Position numbers and translations under genes: made by a program. A stretch of 64,000 nt of DNA from Odobenus rosmarus divergens (Eukaryota; Chordata; Mammalia; Carnivora; Odobenidae): contig NW_004450286.1 in the NCBI RefSeq assembly GCF_000321225.1, positions 891,236-955,235 on the forward strand, written 5' to 3'. Under the pieces are notes generated by a model, which did no database searches, was not told where the DNA came from, and was given only the letters and a program-made list of their open reading frames with translations. Positions 1 to 12,470 of the stretch are shown piece by piece (the first letter of the stretch is position 1; each line of letters opens with the position of its first letter).

Positions 1-351
1 GGTTCTGCTCCACCTTCAGATCCTGCTAACCGGGCAGCTGACACCGTGTTTTCTTAGTTGGCTTCCCAGTTTTCAGGGAAACAAGGACATGCAGAAGTTG
101 AGCATCCTGCCCTCGCAGTGGGACCCAGGCCCGAGGACTTGCCAGGACGTGTCCCAGCGGGCAACCACCAGACCAACTGCTTCAGCATTTAGGCTCTGAA
201 GCCGTTGCCAATGGCTGCTGCATCTCCGGCCGGCACAGGGCTTACAACCTGAGTCACTGACGACATTTACTCGGTCCTTGTCCACTGACTCGGGAGAGGC
301 TGAGTGGGATCGTAGGGGAGCCCTGGACGGGGAGTCAGGGGTCTTGACAGT

Positions 352-425
352 TGCTCTGTGACCCTGGGTGAGTCTTTTCCCCTCCCTGAGCCTCAGCTTT
401 CCTCGTCTGGAAAACTAAGAGGGGA
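352..425 (+). repeat. MIR fragment
   Basis: Matches the MIR core, with the motif TGACCCTGGGTGAGTC followed by a CCTCAGCTTTCCTC-like segment. It is an ancient tRNA-derived SINE remnant in ADAMTS14 intron 2. Confidence 0.7.
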
Positions 426-2761
426 CCAAGAGGCCCTGAAAGCCTCCTCCGGACACAGCTGTCTGTACTCAGGCCAAAATCAGGGTCATCTGGGCAAATG
501 ACGCTGAGCTGAACTCATCACTGGAGGTTTTCATAACACAAGGATTATTTGTGCTAACAGGAAACTCGGCTGCCAGAGCTGAGGCAGCCTGCAAAGATTA
601 CTGTTACTGCCGTCCAAGTCATTGCTGTTGTTTCTCAGGCTCTGAAGGGAGGGCAAGGCCTACCTGCTGAAAATGGAATGCCAGGCCTGGCAGATGGCTT
701 GGAAACATCCCACGGCACAAATGCCCTGGGTCCCCTCCAAAAGCCCCTGCCCCCAGGCCTCTGCCCCTCTGAGTACGGGAGACAGAGGGAAGGCAAGCGC
801 AGCCCCCATCACACTCAGCAGCCCAGAGGCTGCCCTCCCTCCAGCCAGCCTGAGGATGCCGGGGAAGGAAAATAAAACCAGCCCCCAGACCAGCCCTCAC
901 TGGCTCTGCTCAGAAGGAGCAGCAGTGAGGTGATGTCTGGCTTTTATTCCATATCATAAGTAAGTTATTAATCCTGGGCAGACAGCACGGCCCAGCCGTG
1001 GGGAGACTAGGGAGGTGAAATTCTGCAAGACCAGACCACCTCGAGGACCAGAAAACTACCCAGGACACAGACCCTGCACGTCCGCTCAGACAGAGAGAGG
1101 CCCTGATGGGACAGGACCTTCTGGGAAGAAAGAAGAGCACCGGAACAGGTGACCAGAGGTCTGGAAACAAACCTACTGTGGATCCTGCCTCAGTTTCCAT
1201 ATTTATTCCAAGAGATCAATGATCATGATAAAGCTATTTATTGCTCTAGGCACTATGGCAGCATGCTGGATTTCTAATGAATAAAACTACAAGGTAGGAC
1301 ACCCACTCTACAGATGCGGAAGCTGAGGCTCAGAGGGGTCAAGTGACTTGCCCAGAGTCAGTGTGGGAGAACGCCTGCAAAGCTGGCTGCAGTCCTCCTG
1401 TCCTCACGCCTCTTTGCAGTGAGACTCTGCCGTCCCCTGCTCTCGGAAAATCTAGTCTGGCCTGGTGGCTCCCTTTGACGCACAGAATGCACCAAAGCAA
1501 CGTCAGGCAACTTGCCAGACTAGGCCTGAAGAGGTCCTGCCGCTTCTGCCCGCACTCTCCTGGAGCGTCCCCTGACACAGCCGTGCAAGAGGCCTGTCCT
1601 GCCCCCTGGACACACAGAGAGCAGGGCTGCCCGACCAGCGCTGACGCCGGATGTGGGAATGAGGCCCACTCGGGCCTGCCAGGCCAGCCCACCCTCCAGC
1701 TGCGTGCAGCCACAGGGGAGCCCAGGAGCAACCAGCAGAGGAAGTGCCCGGCCAACCTGCAGTGGTGAGGAAGAACGTGTGGTCACAGTAAGCAGATCCG
1801 TTTTAGGCCAGTTTGTCACACAGCCGTCGGTAACTGGTCCAGCCCCTCGGTTTCCCCACGTGGTATCTCCCCCCAGCAACACCCGGGCTGCCCGCCTCCT
1901 GGGATGTGGCTGAGGTCCAGGCACCCGCATGCTGACCACTGCCTCCGCCCCCGCGGCCCCCAGGCCCTCACGGCCCGCACCCAGGAAAGGCCACTTCCCC
2001 GCTGGAGACCCGCAGTCAGCCTGGTGAGGCGTTCCCTCTCCCTCCAAAGAGACAATTTCCTGTTTTCACTCCACAAACATCAATTGAAAAGAGCAGACCC
2101 AGGGCTTTCCCCAGAAGAGCAGGCATGGTAAAGCAGGTGGGACCTTCGGATGGGGCATGAGCTCTGGAAACAAAAGAGGAGGGGGCTGCAGAGAGCAGGC
2201 AGGCAGACAGGCCTCAGCTCACACACCCACCCAGGCCCCCGGGGCGCGGCGGCGAGGACCACACGCTGGGGACGCAGACTCGGGGGACAGCGTGCCACCG
2301 CGGACCGGCACGTCTGCCAGGGCCGAGGAGATGCAAACATAAGCTTTATGCCACCTTGGAAGCAAATCCTCCACCTTCCCTCACCGGGTCAGCTCACCCG
2401 ACAGCCACCGAAAGCCCACCCCGAGGCAGGCCCTGTGCCAGGGTCCGAAGGACACACAGGTGACTAAGCTCAGACCCCACCCTTTGCGAACCCAGCAGGA
2501 CTGTTCTGATGAGAATGCAAACCGGGCGGGGAGCAGGGTGCAGCCTGAGAAAAACTAACAGGACTGGTGGGGTCAAGACGGGGATGGACTCTGGCTGCCC
2601 AGCTGAAAGCCCAGGGACCTCTCTGGTGGGGGTGGGGGGGGAGGTTGTCAAGCAGACTAATGAGATGCTCTTGACTTCCTCTTCTTTCCCACCACCCAGC
2701 CCCTCAGACCCAGCAGTTTCATCCCGTAAGCTCACACCATTCCATCGCAACAGCTGAAGCA

Positions 2762-2935
2762 ACGCAGGCACTGTGCTAGTAAGCCCCTTGCACGCAGGAC
2801 AACTCTGTGAAGTGACCTCTACTCTGATCCCCACTTCACAGATGAGGAAACCGAGGCACCGAGAGGCCCAGTAATTGTCCAAGGCCACACAGCACGTAAA
2901 AGCCGAGGCTGGGATATCAACCCAGGTGATCTGGT
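2762..2935 (-). repeat. MIR element
   Basis: A well-preserved MIR in reverse orientation. CCCACTTCACAGATGAGGAA, a GAGGCACCGAGAGGCCC-like segment and AAGGCCACACAGCACGTAA appear in the expected order. Confidence 0.8.
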
Positions 2936-4689
2936 TGCAGATCCCCTCACAAACTGCCCTGCTGGCGATCCGAGGCCTCGAGCTAATTGTCCTACTGTGC
3001 TGGGCCCACACACCGTCATAACCAAATAGAACACTTAAAAATCGTCACTGCTAATTTCTCCTTCAAATACCCAAAGACCTTGCAAAGCCAGACCGGCATT
3101 CCCTTTAAACAGGGCACAGTCCCACCTCCCCTACTCTACCGGGCCCTTTCCCTCTCTCCTGTGAGACTCCCCGCTCCTGGAGGCACCTCAAGTCTCGGCC
3201 TCCTGTGCTGCGCGAGCCCCAGCCTATGCCCCGCGCTTAGACAAATGAAAAGATGTAAGCCAGTCCCCGGTTTCTGGGAACCAGGTGGCTGAGATGGGGG
3301 GATGTATCAAGCCGAGGGAAGGGGAAGGCACTGTGGGAGGTGTGAACAGCCTGAGCCAAGGTGGGGGGCTGCAGAGCAAGGTGCGAACGCATCAGCTCGG
3401 CTGGGGTGGGGGTCTGCAGAGCAGAAGCCACTCTCCAGGCTGGGGACACAGCGGGAGCAAGGAGGTGAGGCCAGAACGCCTCTGTCCCTCCCAGGGTTGT
3501 CAGCACACCTGTGTGAGGGCAGGCGGCCCCCAGGCCACGATGTACAGAGACAAGCCAGCTGGGTGGCCGGAGGAGGGTACCTCTGGGACTCTAGGTCTCA
3601 CACTCCACGTCCCCAGGGCAGAGGTGGACAGCAGGGCAGAGCCGGGGGCTTCCCACAGAGCTGCCGGGTCAGCCTACCCCCTCCCCCCACCCGCCAGCAA
3701 GGAGCAGTCCCCGTGGCAAGAACAGGTGCTGACAGGAACACCAGTGAGCCACAGGCTAATCTGTGGCACGGATATCAGCATCTTACACCAATAGGAATGT
3801 AGCTCTAGCTTACAAACCTCCTATGGCTCCCTATGGCCAGAGGGGCAAGTCTAAGCTCCACAGGGAGGCAGAGATTTTCCAAATGACATTTTCACGGCTC
3901 CCCCTCTCCCACGGAGGGCTGGGATGATTTACCCTCTCCTGAATCCTGGGAAGACACAGGATTTCCTTCCCTGCAGACTGCCTACAGTTTCTACCTCTTG
4001 GCTTTGAGAACTCTTATTGTGGCTTTAAAATGTGGCCCAAATGTCCTCTCCCTCGGAAGCCTTCCCTGCCCCTGAGCACCGCTCCTTCGTAATATTCACC
4101 TCCAGGCCACCCACCGAGGGCATTCTGCTTCCCTGCATCCCCACAAAACAATGAAGTTCAGTGCGGTCTGCCTTGTTTCACTCGGTCCACTGCACGCATC
4201 TGCCTTCTCTTTCAGCTGTGGGCTTCTGGAGAGGGAGACAGGGTTGAGTTTCATCCCTGCACTCGCAGGAGCTGGACAAGGGCCGGGCTCTGGGCAGGGG
4301 CCCACGAATTGTTAACAGAGGGCTCCCCTGAGTCTCTCAGTAGTCCTTTCCGGGAGGGCATGTGGGGTTATCTCAGATGGGTCATGATGCTCACACTTCC
4401 ACGCGTGGAGCAAGTGCCAATAGGCTGATCGTACAGAGAAGATTGCCAAAGCAGGGGGGAAGGCAGGGCTTGGCCTGCCCAGGGACCAGAGATGGCCTCA
4501 GACCCGCCCCAGAGAACACCCCTAATCTACATACTCTTGCAATACAACAGACTCTAACCATATCTGCACTGTTTTTCCACTATTCGTAGTAATAATGATT
4601 GCTGTAGCAATTACTATAGAGAAATAATAAACATTACTATAAGAACCACTGAAATAAACTCCCTTTTTAAGACCCTGCCATAGACCAGA

Positions 4690-4835
4690 GATTGCACTTT
4701 TTTTATTATCTTATTTAATCCTCTGAGCAATCCTAGAGGGGGTTGCTCCTCCACGCCCCCTCCCCTTAAAGATGAGGAATCTAAGCACAGAGGGATTTAG
4801 AAACTCACTCAAGGTCATGCAGCTAGTCTGGGCCC
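4690..4835 (-). repeat. MIR element
   Basis: A reverse-orientation MIR: AGATGAGGAATCTAAGCACA followed by ACTCAAGGTCATGCAGCTAG. Confidence 0.75.
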
Positions 4836-4924
4836 GAGCAAAGAGACCCCACACTTTCCACCACCCTAGACTGTCTCCTCATAATTACTAACAACACCTC
4901 TCTCAGGCCTTTCTGCTGGCCAGC

Positions 4925-5105
4925 CACATTTTATAAGAGCTTTATTGAAATGTAATTCATATACCATACAATTCATCCATTTAAAGGGTAGAGTTTAATG
5001 GTATTTTAGTACACGCACAGAGCCGTACGAGCACCACCACCATCCATTTAAAACGTTTCATCACCCCATAACGAAACCCCGGCCCTTGTCACCATCCATC
5101 CCCAC
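4925..5105 (-). repeat. Ancient L1 (L1M) fragment
   Basis: An old mammalian L1 3' segment in reverse orientation. It contains TTTATTGAAATGTAATTCAT, ATACCATACAATTCATCCAT and a CATCACCCCATAACGAAACC block typical of such remnants. Confidence 0.6.
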
Positions 5106-6009
5106 CTGCCCCCTCCCCCCCCACTGTAATCCCATTCTAAAGACAAAGGACTGAGGTCCAGAGAGCTGCTGGGATTTGTACATTAGGCAGGGGATAAGAA
5201 GCAGGGCTGGGACTCAGCCCCCCTGCCCCTCCTCCCACGGCCTGCCAGGGGTCTACTCTGTAACCCGTTAAATATGCATGTTCTGCAGAGGGTGGAAAAC
5301 AGAACCAGATGGTGACAAAGCTTACACGTGCCTTGCTTCCACACCAGGCCTGTGACTCACAGCATTGCTAAAGGCAAAGGGGGGGGACACACAGCACAGC
5401 CAAGTCCCCATTGCCCCAATGCCCGGGCAGGGAGGCCCGGGACCCAGAGAGGCAGAGATGGCAGTGGGGGGGGGAGGAGCCTTTTAGTCTGGGTTCTAGA
5501 GGGTATGTGGGGTCCCCACTCTGCTGATCTCATTCCTGTCCCCCACAATCCCTCCTGGGCCCACAAAGAACTGGCCCCGACCCCAGGTCTCCATGTTCCT
5601 CTCAGAAATCCAGAGCCATAATCACTAACAGGGGGTCTGTTCTGCACTTGGCCCCCAGCTGGAGGGGGTCCTGAGGTGACCCAGGCCTTCCCTGCCTACC
5701 GGCCCTGAGAGGCTGGGGGTCACAGGAGTGTCGAGACAACTACTACACTGATTGGCCGGGCTCCCCGAGAAAGGCCCTGGACAGTGGTCCATCAGGTTGC
5801 TGCTGCTGCCTGGGTACATTCCCAGCTGGGGACCCTAGGGTCTGACAGCTGCCCCCAGCCCCAGAGGAAACACTCTGCAGGTAGAACGTGGCCTCCCCAC
5901 AGCCCTTCTTCCCTTCCCCCAAACATTCTCAAGCCTGCCCTGGGTCAGTCATTCTCTCTGCCTGGCCAGAGGCCCAGCACTTTCTCCCATGTTTATGATG
6001 TTTGACCGG

Positions 6010-6200
6010 CTTGAGCCAATGCCACCTCCTCCGGGGAGCCTTCCTAGATGCCCTAACCAAAAATTGGTCCTTCTGCTGCTGCCTCACACAAGATTGTCAC
6101 TTGTCTGCTTTTATGTCTGGGTCCCCATTACCCTACAGACTCATCCAGGCCAGAGGTCCTGGCTTCCTGCTTCCTAGGTCCTTTCTGACCCCCCTCCCCA
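6010..6200 (+). repeat. L2 (LINE2) fragment
   Basis: Contains a GCCACCTCCTCCGGGGAGCC-like stretch ahead of TTCCTAGATGCCC, the usual L2 3'-region pattern. A related piece lies at about 6,962-7,260, ending with the CCTTGAGGGCAGGGACGGAA-like tail block. Confidence 0.55.
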
Positions 6201-8370
6201 CCGCTGTGCCACACCAGGCCCTCCAGAAGAGCAGGTGGGAAGTGAGGGGAAGTCCCCATTCCTGAACCTTAGCAGGAGTTAACCACAGCGCACGGAACCC
6301 TCCCGGTGTCCACCCCAGGGCCCCATGGCTGAGTGACTCTGTGGGATGACAGCAGATGGGAAGGCAGTGATGCCTGCTACCCCCCACCGCAGGGTCCAGT
6401 TGGAAATGAGGGTCAGGCCACCAGTTTAGACATGGCGCTTCTCCCCAGAGCAGCTAAGATCCAAATGGCTGCATTCTGTCCACACAAAGGAGTCTCTGTT
6501 CAAGACCTTCTCACACTTGGGAGGTTTGCTTGGCCACAAGGGCCCAGCTCAGGGCTGGTGTCATTCCCGCCCCCGTACCTGCAGTGCAGCCCCGTCCCAA
6601 ACAGAGCAGATCCCAGGACCAGCCAGGGAGGGAGGCGTTGACTATTGATTTAGAGAGGTCTGGCTTCAAAGCCCTTCGGCAAGGCCTGCCCCGCGTCACA
6701 AAGCATGAATGCCAGAGTTGGCAGGGGCTCTGAGCCCTTCCATTCCAGCCTCGGAGATCTACCCAAGAGGCAAGTGGAGCCCAGAGAAGGAAGGTGGGCT
6801 GCTCAGGGTCACACAGCCCTGTACCTCCAACTCCCAGATACTAGGCTGCCCCATCTCCACTCTGGGCCCCCTCTCCTATGCCCTTCCCTCAAGGTCAGGC
6901 CAAGGCCCACCTTCCCAGTGCGTCTCCTGGGATCCCCTCCCCAGTCCCATCTAGCACTGTGATGCGCTCTGACTAGCTCTTTCCTCTGCCCAGAATGCCC
7001 TCCCCGCCTTCTGGCCCCAGCAAACTTCTACTCATCCTTCAAGGCCCCGTTCGTATGTCACCTTCTCTGGCACCAAAGACAACAACCACTCCCACCGACG
7101 GAGTACCATCCCCACCGGGCCACGGAAAACCAACAAGTGAATGCTGAAACCACCAGAGGGGTTTCTCCTGCTTGGCACCCAAGTTCCTTGAGGGCAGGGA
7201 CGGAACTCTTTGCAAAGCAAGGTAATGACAACATCTGCATACACAGCACATATGACTGAAGGGTTTTACCAACTCTTCGGTCCTGTGCGAACAGAAGCTG
7301 TCTGCATTAGCTTCAGCTCTCCCCGCCGCGGCTCCGTTTCCTCATCTACACGATGAGCGAAGTTAACGAATGTGTGAGACCCAGTGCGGGCTGGGCCTGG
7401 GTGGCGGGAAGGACTCCCTGCTGCTACTATTTTACATGTCCCTTTCATTTTCTTACATCTCCCTGAGGACTTGCCCATCGCCAGTGGTCAATACATAGTT
7501 TTTTTGGAAGGAATGACTTCGGGACATGAGATGCCAAGGAAGATGGGGCTAAGATCCAAAGACCACATACGGATATAGAGCTACATCTTATCAGAGATGC
7601 TGCACTATGGCCTTTGAGTCCAAAGGTGGCTCAGCTGGGTCCCTGCGAACAGCCCCTTGCTCTCAGAGGACACAGGCAGCTTTCTGGAATGGGCTGGAAA
7701 TGTTGAAACCTCTGGCCTGGGGAGGCCTCTGCACTGGGCTGTGGCCAGGGACTGGCTCGGGAGACAGCCAAAGGCAAAAGCGGTGGCCTGGTGGCAAGCA
7801 AAGACAGTGGACAGTTACTTAGTGATGGTATTGATCATCCACTGATACCTGTGTCAGGGCCCCAGGGTACTTTCACGGAGGTAGCAAAAGAAGTGGGAGA
7901 CACAGCCCGGTCCTGGAATGGCAGGCAGCCTCTGCGGCTGAGGGCTGTAGGAGTTCACCATGCAATTCAGTCAAGCCACCGGTCTGCTGCAGCACTTTCC
8001 ATTTCTCCCTCCGCACCGACACTGCGTCCCCAGGGGACTCCAAGCATCCCTTGGGATTTCCAAGCCAAACTGTGGCCACAGCACATCCCCAGCCATCAGG
8101 CTTCTGCTGCACACACCTGCTGGTCCAGGGTGGGGGGCAGCTAAGGCTCACCCGGGCGTCAGGACAAGGCCTCAGCCTTCTGCAGCCGTCCTCACAACCC
8201 GGGCTTCTCAAAGTCGGCCTCACAGAACCCTTGCGTGCCAGGTAATTCCAGCATACGCTCAGCCTTGAAAACCAACCACTGCCTAGACCATGCCTCTCAA
8301 GGGGGGGGCGCCACCACCTCCAATGTGGACAAAAACTCATTCTTTGGAAGGCAAAAAATGTATTCTTTTC

Positions 8371-8400
8371 ATATATATATATATGTACATATATATATAT
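8371..8400. repeat. (AT)n microsatellite
   Basis: An alternating TA run interrupted by a single GTAC. It could form a short hairpin. Confidence 0.85.
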
Positions 8401-9244
8401 CAAGCACAGATACACATGCAATTTATAAACAGATGTGCAGTATACCTGTGGTATTAAAATTTCATGGAGGAGGGCAGTTAGAGAAAAAAATGGCTAGCAA
8501 GACTCTTTGGGGGGGGGTGATAATGAAAAAAGATCAAGAAGCACCAGCCCAGACAAAGGTCATGTGACATTCAGCAGGAAGACACCTCACAAGGATGGAA
8601 AGACAGTGAGGAATGCTCCCAGCCCTGCTAGGGAAGAAAGACCCCCTTTCCCATCCCCCCAGATCTGATTCATCCCTCACTTCAAATGAAAGGGCAGAGC
8701 AAGGGAGTCCTTTCCTGGGACACATCAACTCCTACCTGACAACGCAGAGGTCACAGAAGGAATGCCTACCAGGTCCCTGGGCCTGCCACACAGGCTCACG
8801 AAGACCTGACCCACGGGGGATAGAGTTGAACCCCAGCACAAGTCGAGCCTCAGACAGGGGCCACCCGTGGCTTTCTGGTTCACCACCATAGGGAGACAAC
8901 GAGCAGGGCGTTCCAAGCTTGGAGGGAGGGAACGGGTCCTGAGAAAGTGAGCTCCCAGAGCTGGGCACTGGGAAAGAGCAGGCTGACTTTAGGACCAAAC
9001 ACAGCGGAGGATAAGGAAGGACATAACAGTAAGAATCCTAACAGCTGCTAACACCATCAGAGCCTTGACCCCATGCCAGGCAGGTGCCAACCATTGACCA
9101 TGCTACCCGGTAAGGTAGGTCCCATCATCATCACTACCACGTCAGCTCTGTGAGGGCAAAGGACCATGTACGCCCCTGGCCCTCCCATAATCTCTGGAGC
9201 CTGAACAGTGTGGGGCACAGTGGATAAGCACAGTAAATATGTGC

Positions 9245-9350
9245 ATTATGAATAAATCCTCACTTCACACATAAGGGAAAGCAGCGCAGAGAAGGTGAGT
9301 CACTTCTCTGAGCTTCAAAGCCAGTGAGTGGCACAGCCAGGATTCAATCC
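9245..9350 (-). repeat. MIR fragment
   Basis: A reverse MIR core (CTCACTTCACACATAAGGGA, then AGTGGCACAGCCAGGATTCA) that ends about 330 bases from the ADAMTS14 exon 2 donor. Confidence 0.65.
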
Positions 9351-9678
9351 CAGCAGAGCCCGCCTTCCTTACCCCCACACGTGTCTGGGCTAGGCAAGCT
9401 GGAGTCCCAGTGTGTCCACGGATGGTGAGGGAGTGAACAAGGCACCATCCCCACCAGGCCCTGCGCACCCGCTAGAGTGGGAACCTGGTGGCCAGTGGGG
9501 CGTGCAGAGCTCTCTGGAGGCAGGGAACCCGTGACTTGGCCCAAACCATACACTGGGCCCACAGGAGTCCCAAACACGGGGGAGCCAAGGCGAAAACGAT
9601 GTCAGACTGGCTCAGGAGCTGGGCAGGGGCGGGGGTGGGGGTGGCAAAAATCGGCTAGATGAAAGGCTTGTCCCTTAC

Positions 9679-10121
9679 CAATCCGTCGCAGTTGCTGATG
9701 GCGACAGCTGCCCCTGGCATGCCCGTGACGTCCCCGGTGTAGACACACTCCCGCTGCAGGGGCTGTCGGAACAGCTCCCGAAAATCCTCCTGCCACTCCA
9801 CCGAGGCTCCGGGCACCACCAGCCGTCGGTTGGGCCACAGGCGCAAATGTAGTTCCTCCCCAAAAACCGTGACATTGAAGTAGAGGGAGGGGCGCCCCAC
9901 CCGGCCAGGCTGCAGGGTGGCTCCTTCTGGGCGCAGGAGGCTGCGGGCCACCCGGAGGTGACCGGAGTGTGACTGTGGTGCGGGCGCCCCCTCCGCTCCT
10001 GCACTCCCTGCAGAGGCTGCTGCCGGCCCAGACAGCACGTGGGAGAGGAAGCGTCCCCGAAAATCCGTGCTGCATGGCACTGTCACACCATAGTCACGGA
10101 GCTTTCCAGAGAGACGCAGTT
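9679..10121 (-). CDS. ADAMTS14: ADAMTS14 coding exon 2 (prodomain)
   Basis: This is the second coding exon of ADAMTS14, a secreted zinc metalloprotease of the procollagen N-propeptidase group (ADAMTS2/3/14) that trims fibrillar procollagen amino-propeptides. The exon encodes residues 28-175, the first part of the ADAM-type reprolysin prodomain. Recognisable stretches include LSGKLRDYGVTVPCSTDFRG, YFNVTVFGEELHLRL, SVEWQEDFRELFRQPL and GMPGAAVAISNCDGL. NVT in YFNVTVFG is a potential N-glycosylation site. Read on the minus strand, the acceptor is the tandem TTCCAGCAG and the donor is GATTG|GTAAGG. The 82 nt of exon 1 plus 443 nt here give 175 whole codons, so the frame runs through without interruption. 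The alternative acceptor at 10,124 would add one alanine. The metalloprotease, disintegrin and thrombospondin domains are not in the window. Confidence 0.93.
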
Positions 10122-11776
10122 CTGCTGGAATAAACAAGGAGTTATATCAACGTAGTCTGTGCAAAGGTAAGGGGAGACCGGCAATCCCACGGGGGCAGGG
10201 AGGGGCTCTGCAACCCTGAGCGTCGCCTTGGAGGGACCCCTTAGCCCAAGTTCATCCAGGGCTTCCTGAGCCTCAGGATCTCTGCACTTGGATGAACGGC
10301 GTTCAAGAACTCTATGGACATAACTTGCTCCCTGTAGTCCCTGAGGCCCTGTTAAACTTAACAGAAGAAAACAATGATGCCAGAGTCCTCTCTGCCACTC
10401 TAGCAACGAGCCTTCCAGCTTTGGGCACTGCCGAGGAATAGGCTGAGATTCCCCGAAAGCCCCCAGAGCAAAGAGAGGGATGGCTGAAGTCACCAGCCTG
10501 GGGTAAGACCCTCCTCCTTGCCAAGCTCTCGGAACACAGCTGGCAAAACAAACACACCTAGAAACCCAGGGGATCCGGGGCACGTGTCAAGGAGAAAGGA
10601 GCCGGAGAGGGGGAGGGAGGGAATACAGGTTCTATATTTTTCCAAGTTTAGAAAGAAAACCTTTTAAAGTAAACAGAGGCTGCTGCGATTTCTACATGGC
10701 CCAGCACCAAGCCCGGTAAATATAGATCTTCAAAAATAAAAGGAGACGCACGGGGTGACCTGCCCACTCGGACTGAATCAAGTGTGAGGTCATGGCCCCA
10801 TGCTCCAGGCTGCATGCCAGCAGCCAGTTCCTCGCACAGCTCTCCCCGAGCCCAGCCAGGCCCAGCAGAAATGACAGCTCGCTGGCTTCCAGGCTTGGTG
10901 ATTCAGGGACTGGAGTTTGGAGGGATTTTCATTTCTGCATGGCTCTATCTCTTGCCTCCCCGGGCCCCTTCACGCTACTGATGAAGCCTAGAAAATGAGG
11001 TCTCCTGAAAACCCCCCATGCCCAAGGCAGTTCCGGTGGGGGAGTACTGACCCTCCTCTGGTTTTACCCATTAAGACCCCCAAGATTTCTGCTACAGAGA
11101 GCCCACTTCAGTACATGAACAGAGCTCACAGACAAGCAGGCAGTCTGCCTGGAAATGACCAGAGCGCCCTCCCCATGCTCAGAGCCACAGCAGGTGAGGG
11201 TGCGGGGTGTCTGGTCTGTGTGTGAGAGGGACGGTGTCTGCACAGAGCCCGAGAATGCCGGAGGAGAGGGCTGGGCGTGTGTTTCCAGCCGGAGCGTGAG
11301 TGCCAGGTGCTCCCTGGGGTGTGGGGCAACCACCTGTCAGCCTGATTCTGTGAGGATGAGACAGACACGTGCACACAAGTTGGAGACCGAGAAGTTACTA
11401 AAAGTGAAAGGCACACAGGACAGAGACAGACCAATAATGTGTGTGTCCGTGTGTGTAAGAGAGCGAGAGGGAGAATGAAAACGAGAGAGCGCGAAATACA
11501 GAGACAAAGACCAATATACAGCCCCCTAAGAAGAGACTCCATATTCCCAAAACTCCCAAAACGTCTTCCAGGGTCTCTCTCCACCTCTTGTGCCAGAAAG
11601 GAGGCGCAATCGCGGGTCAGCGCTGTGGACACAGGGGAAGAAAGAAGTTCAAGCCCAGGGCGCGCACCGCCTCCCACTCGCTCCAATGCCGCCCGGCTCG
11701 TCGGGCCCCCTGGGGCCAGCCAGACTCTCGGGCCCCCGGGACCCCTCGCGCCCCCGCGCGCCCGGCCTGCACGCAC
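10122..11776 (-). other. ADAMTS14: ADAMTS14 intron 1
   Basis: A 1.65-kb intron between the exon 1 donor (CCCCAG|GTGCGT on the minus strand) and the exon 2 tandem CAGCAG acceptor. It is mostly unique sequence. Near the 5' end (11,600-11,776) it lies in the CpG island, and 11,200-11,520 is rich in GAGAG and TGTG simple motifs. I see no SINE or LINE in it. Confidence 0.8.
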
Positions 11777-12470
11777 CTGGGGTCCGGCTGCCCGCGGCGG
11801 CGCAGAGCGCACAGTGCAGGGGCAGCAGGCAGGACAGCAGCGCGCGGAGCCGAGCCATGTGGCCGCGCGCGGACGCGGGCCGGAGGGCGCCCGAGCCCCC
11901 AGCTCCCGGCTGCCGGCGAGGCTGGAGCGCGCCCAGGACTGCCGAGCGCGGGCCAGCCGGCCTCCGCCTGCTCTGCCGCCGCCGGCCCGCCAGCTCCCGG
12001 CCCCCCGCCCGCGCCACCGCCTGGACCGCTGGCTCCGCGCGCCCGAGGCTGCCGGCGGGAGAGCGGAGCGGCCGACGCGCCAGCGCCCCCGGTGCCAACT
12101 GCCGCGAGCCGGTCGGTCCGCCCGCGCCGTGACGCTCCGGGACGCGGCGGGAGCCGGCCAAGGGGGCGGCGGGGCGGGCCGGGCCTTGGGGCGGGGGGGT
12201 GCACGCTGGCGGGGCGGGGCCGGGCGCGGGTCGGACGGGGGGCGCCGCGCGGCCGGGGCGGAGCGCGGGGCCGGGGAGTGCAGCGGCTCAGCCGGATCGG
12301 AAGTGCCACGCGGAGCCAGCGGCCCGGGCTCCCCCAGAGTGACGGTCCGTAGCCGTAGCCGCTTTCCTTGTCCCCTCGGTTCCCCTTACTTGGCCGCAGG
12401 GCCCCCCTGTCCAGAGCCACTGGGCCGAAGGGATGTCCAACTCCGTTTGGGTGGGGAGACGGTGAGCACC
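11600..12470 (-). promoter_or_regulatory. CpG island promoter of ADAMTS14
   Basis: This is a very GC- and CpG-dense block covering the start codon, 5' UTR and upstream flank of ADAMTS14. Repeated GGGCGG/GGGGCGG boxes at about 12,165-12,235 are candidate Sp1/KLF sites, and there is no obvious TATA box, as expected for a CpG-island promoter. Long overlapping open frames on both strands (up to 364 codons) are a by-product of the GC bias. The transcription start cannot be fixed from sequence, but 12,000-12,250 is most likely. Confidence 0.85.
11777..11858 (-). CDS. ADAMTS14: ADAMTS14 coding exon 1 (signal peptide)
   Basis: This exon encodes the first 27 residues and the first base of codon 28. 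The translation begins MARLRALLSCLLPLHCALCA, a typical signal peptide: basic residues near the start, a Leu/Cys-rich core, then small residues. The frame is open for a long way upstream because the region is GC-rich. I chose the ATG at 11,858 because the signal peptide starts there and a G at +4 supports initiation. The exon ends at a consensus donor (CAG|GTGCGT). Joining to exon 2 at 10,121 creates the codon G|AA (Glu28), which keeps the frame and gives the family-typical junction RTP-E-L. The product enters the secretory pathway. Confidence 0.92.

Larger units (their letters stand above)
1..9678 (-). other. ADAMTS14: ADAMTS14 intron 2, 5' portion
   Basis: Non-coding DNA downstream (in gene orientation) of the ADAMTS14 exon 2 donor. 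I searched both strands for the next prodomain exon and for the HExxH metalloprotease exon and found neither, so the rest of the gene lies outside the window. It contains MIR fragments (about 352-425, 1,240-1,362, 2,762-2,935, 4,690-4,835, 5,130-5,215, 6,770-6,830, 9,035-9,350), L2 fragments (about 4,015-4,115, 6,010-6,200, 6,962-7,260), an old L1 piece (4,925-5,105) and an AT dinucleotide tract near 8,371-8,400. No carnivore SINE is present here. Confidence 0.75.

Noticed and set aside
1..9600. Third ADAMTS14 exon or metalloprotease domain in the left 9.6 kb
   Set aside because: No minus-strand frame carries the expected continuation of the prodomain or an HExxHxxGxxH motif.
11859..12161. 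N-terminal extension of ADAMTS14 exon 1 to the upstream in-frame ATG at 12,161
   Set aside because: The extension is GC-driven and basic, and would bury the signal peptide that starts at 11,858. Family members begin at the signal peptide.
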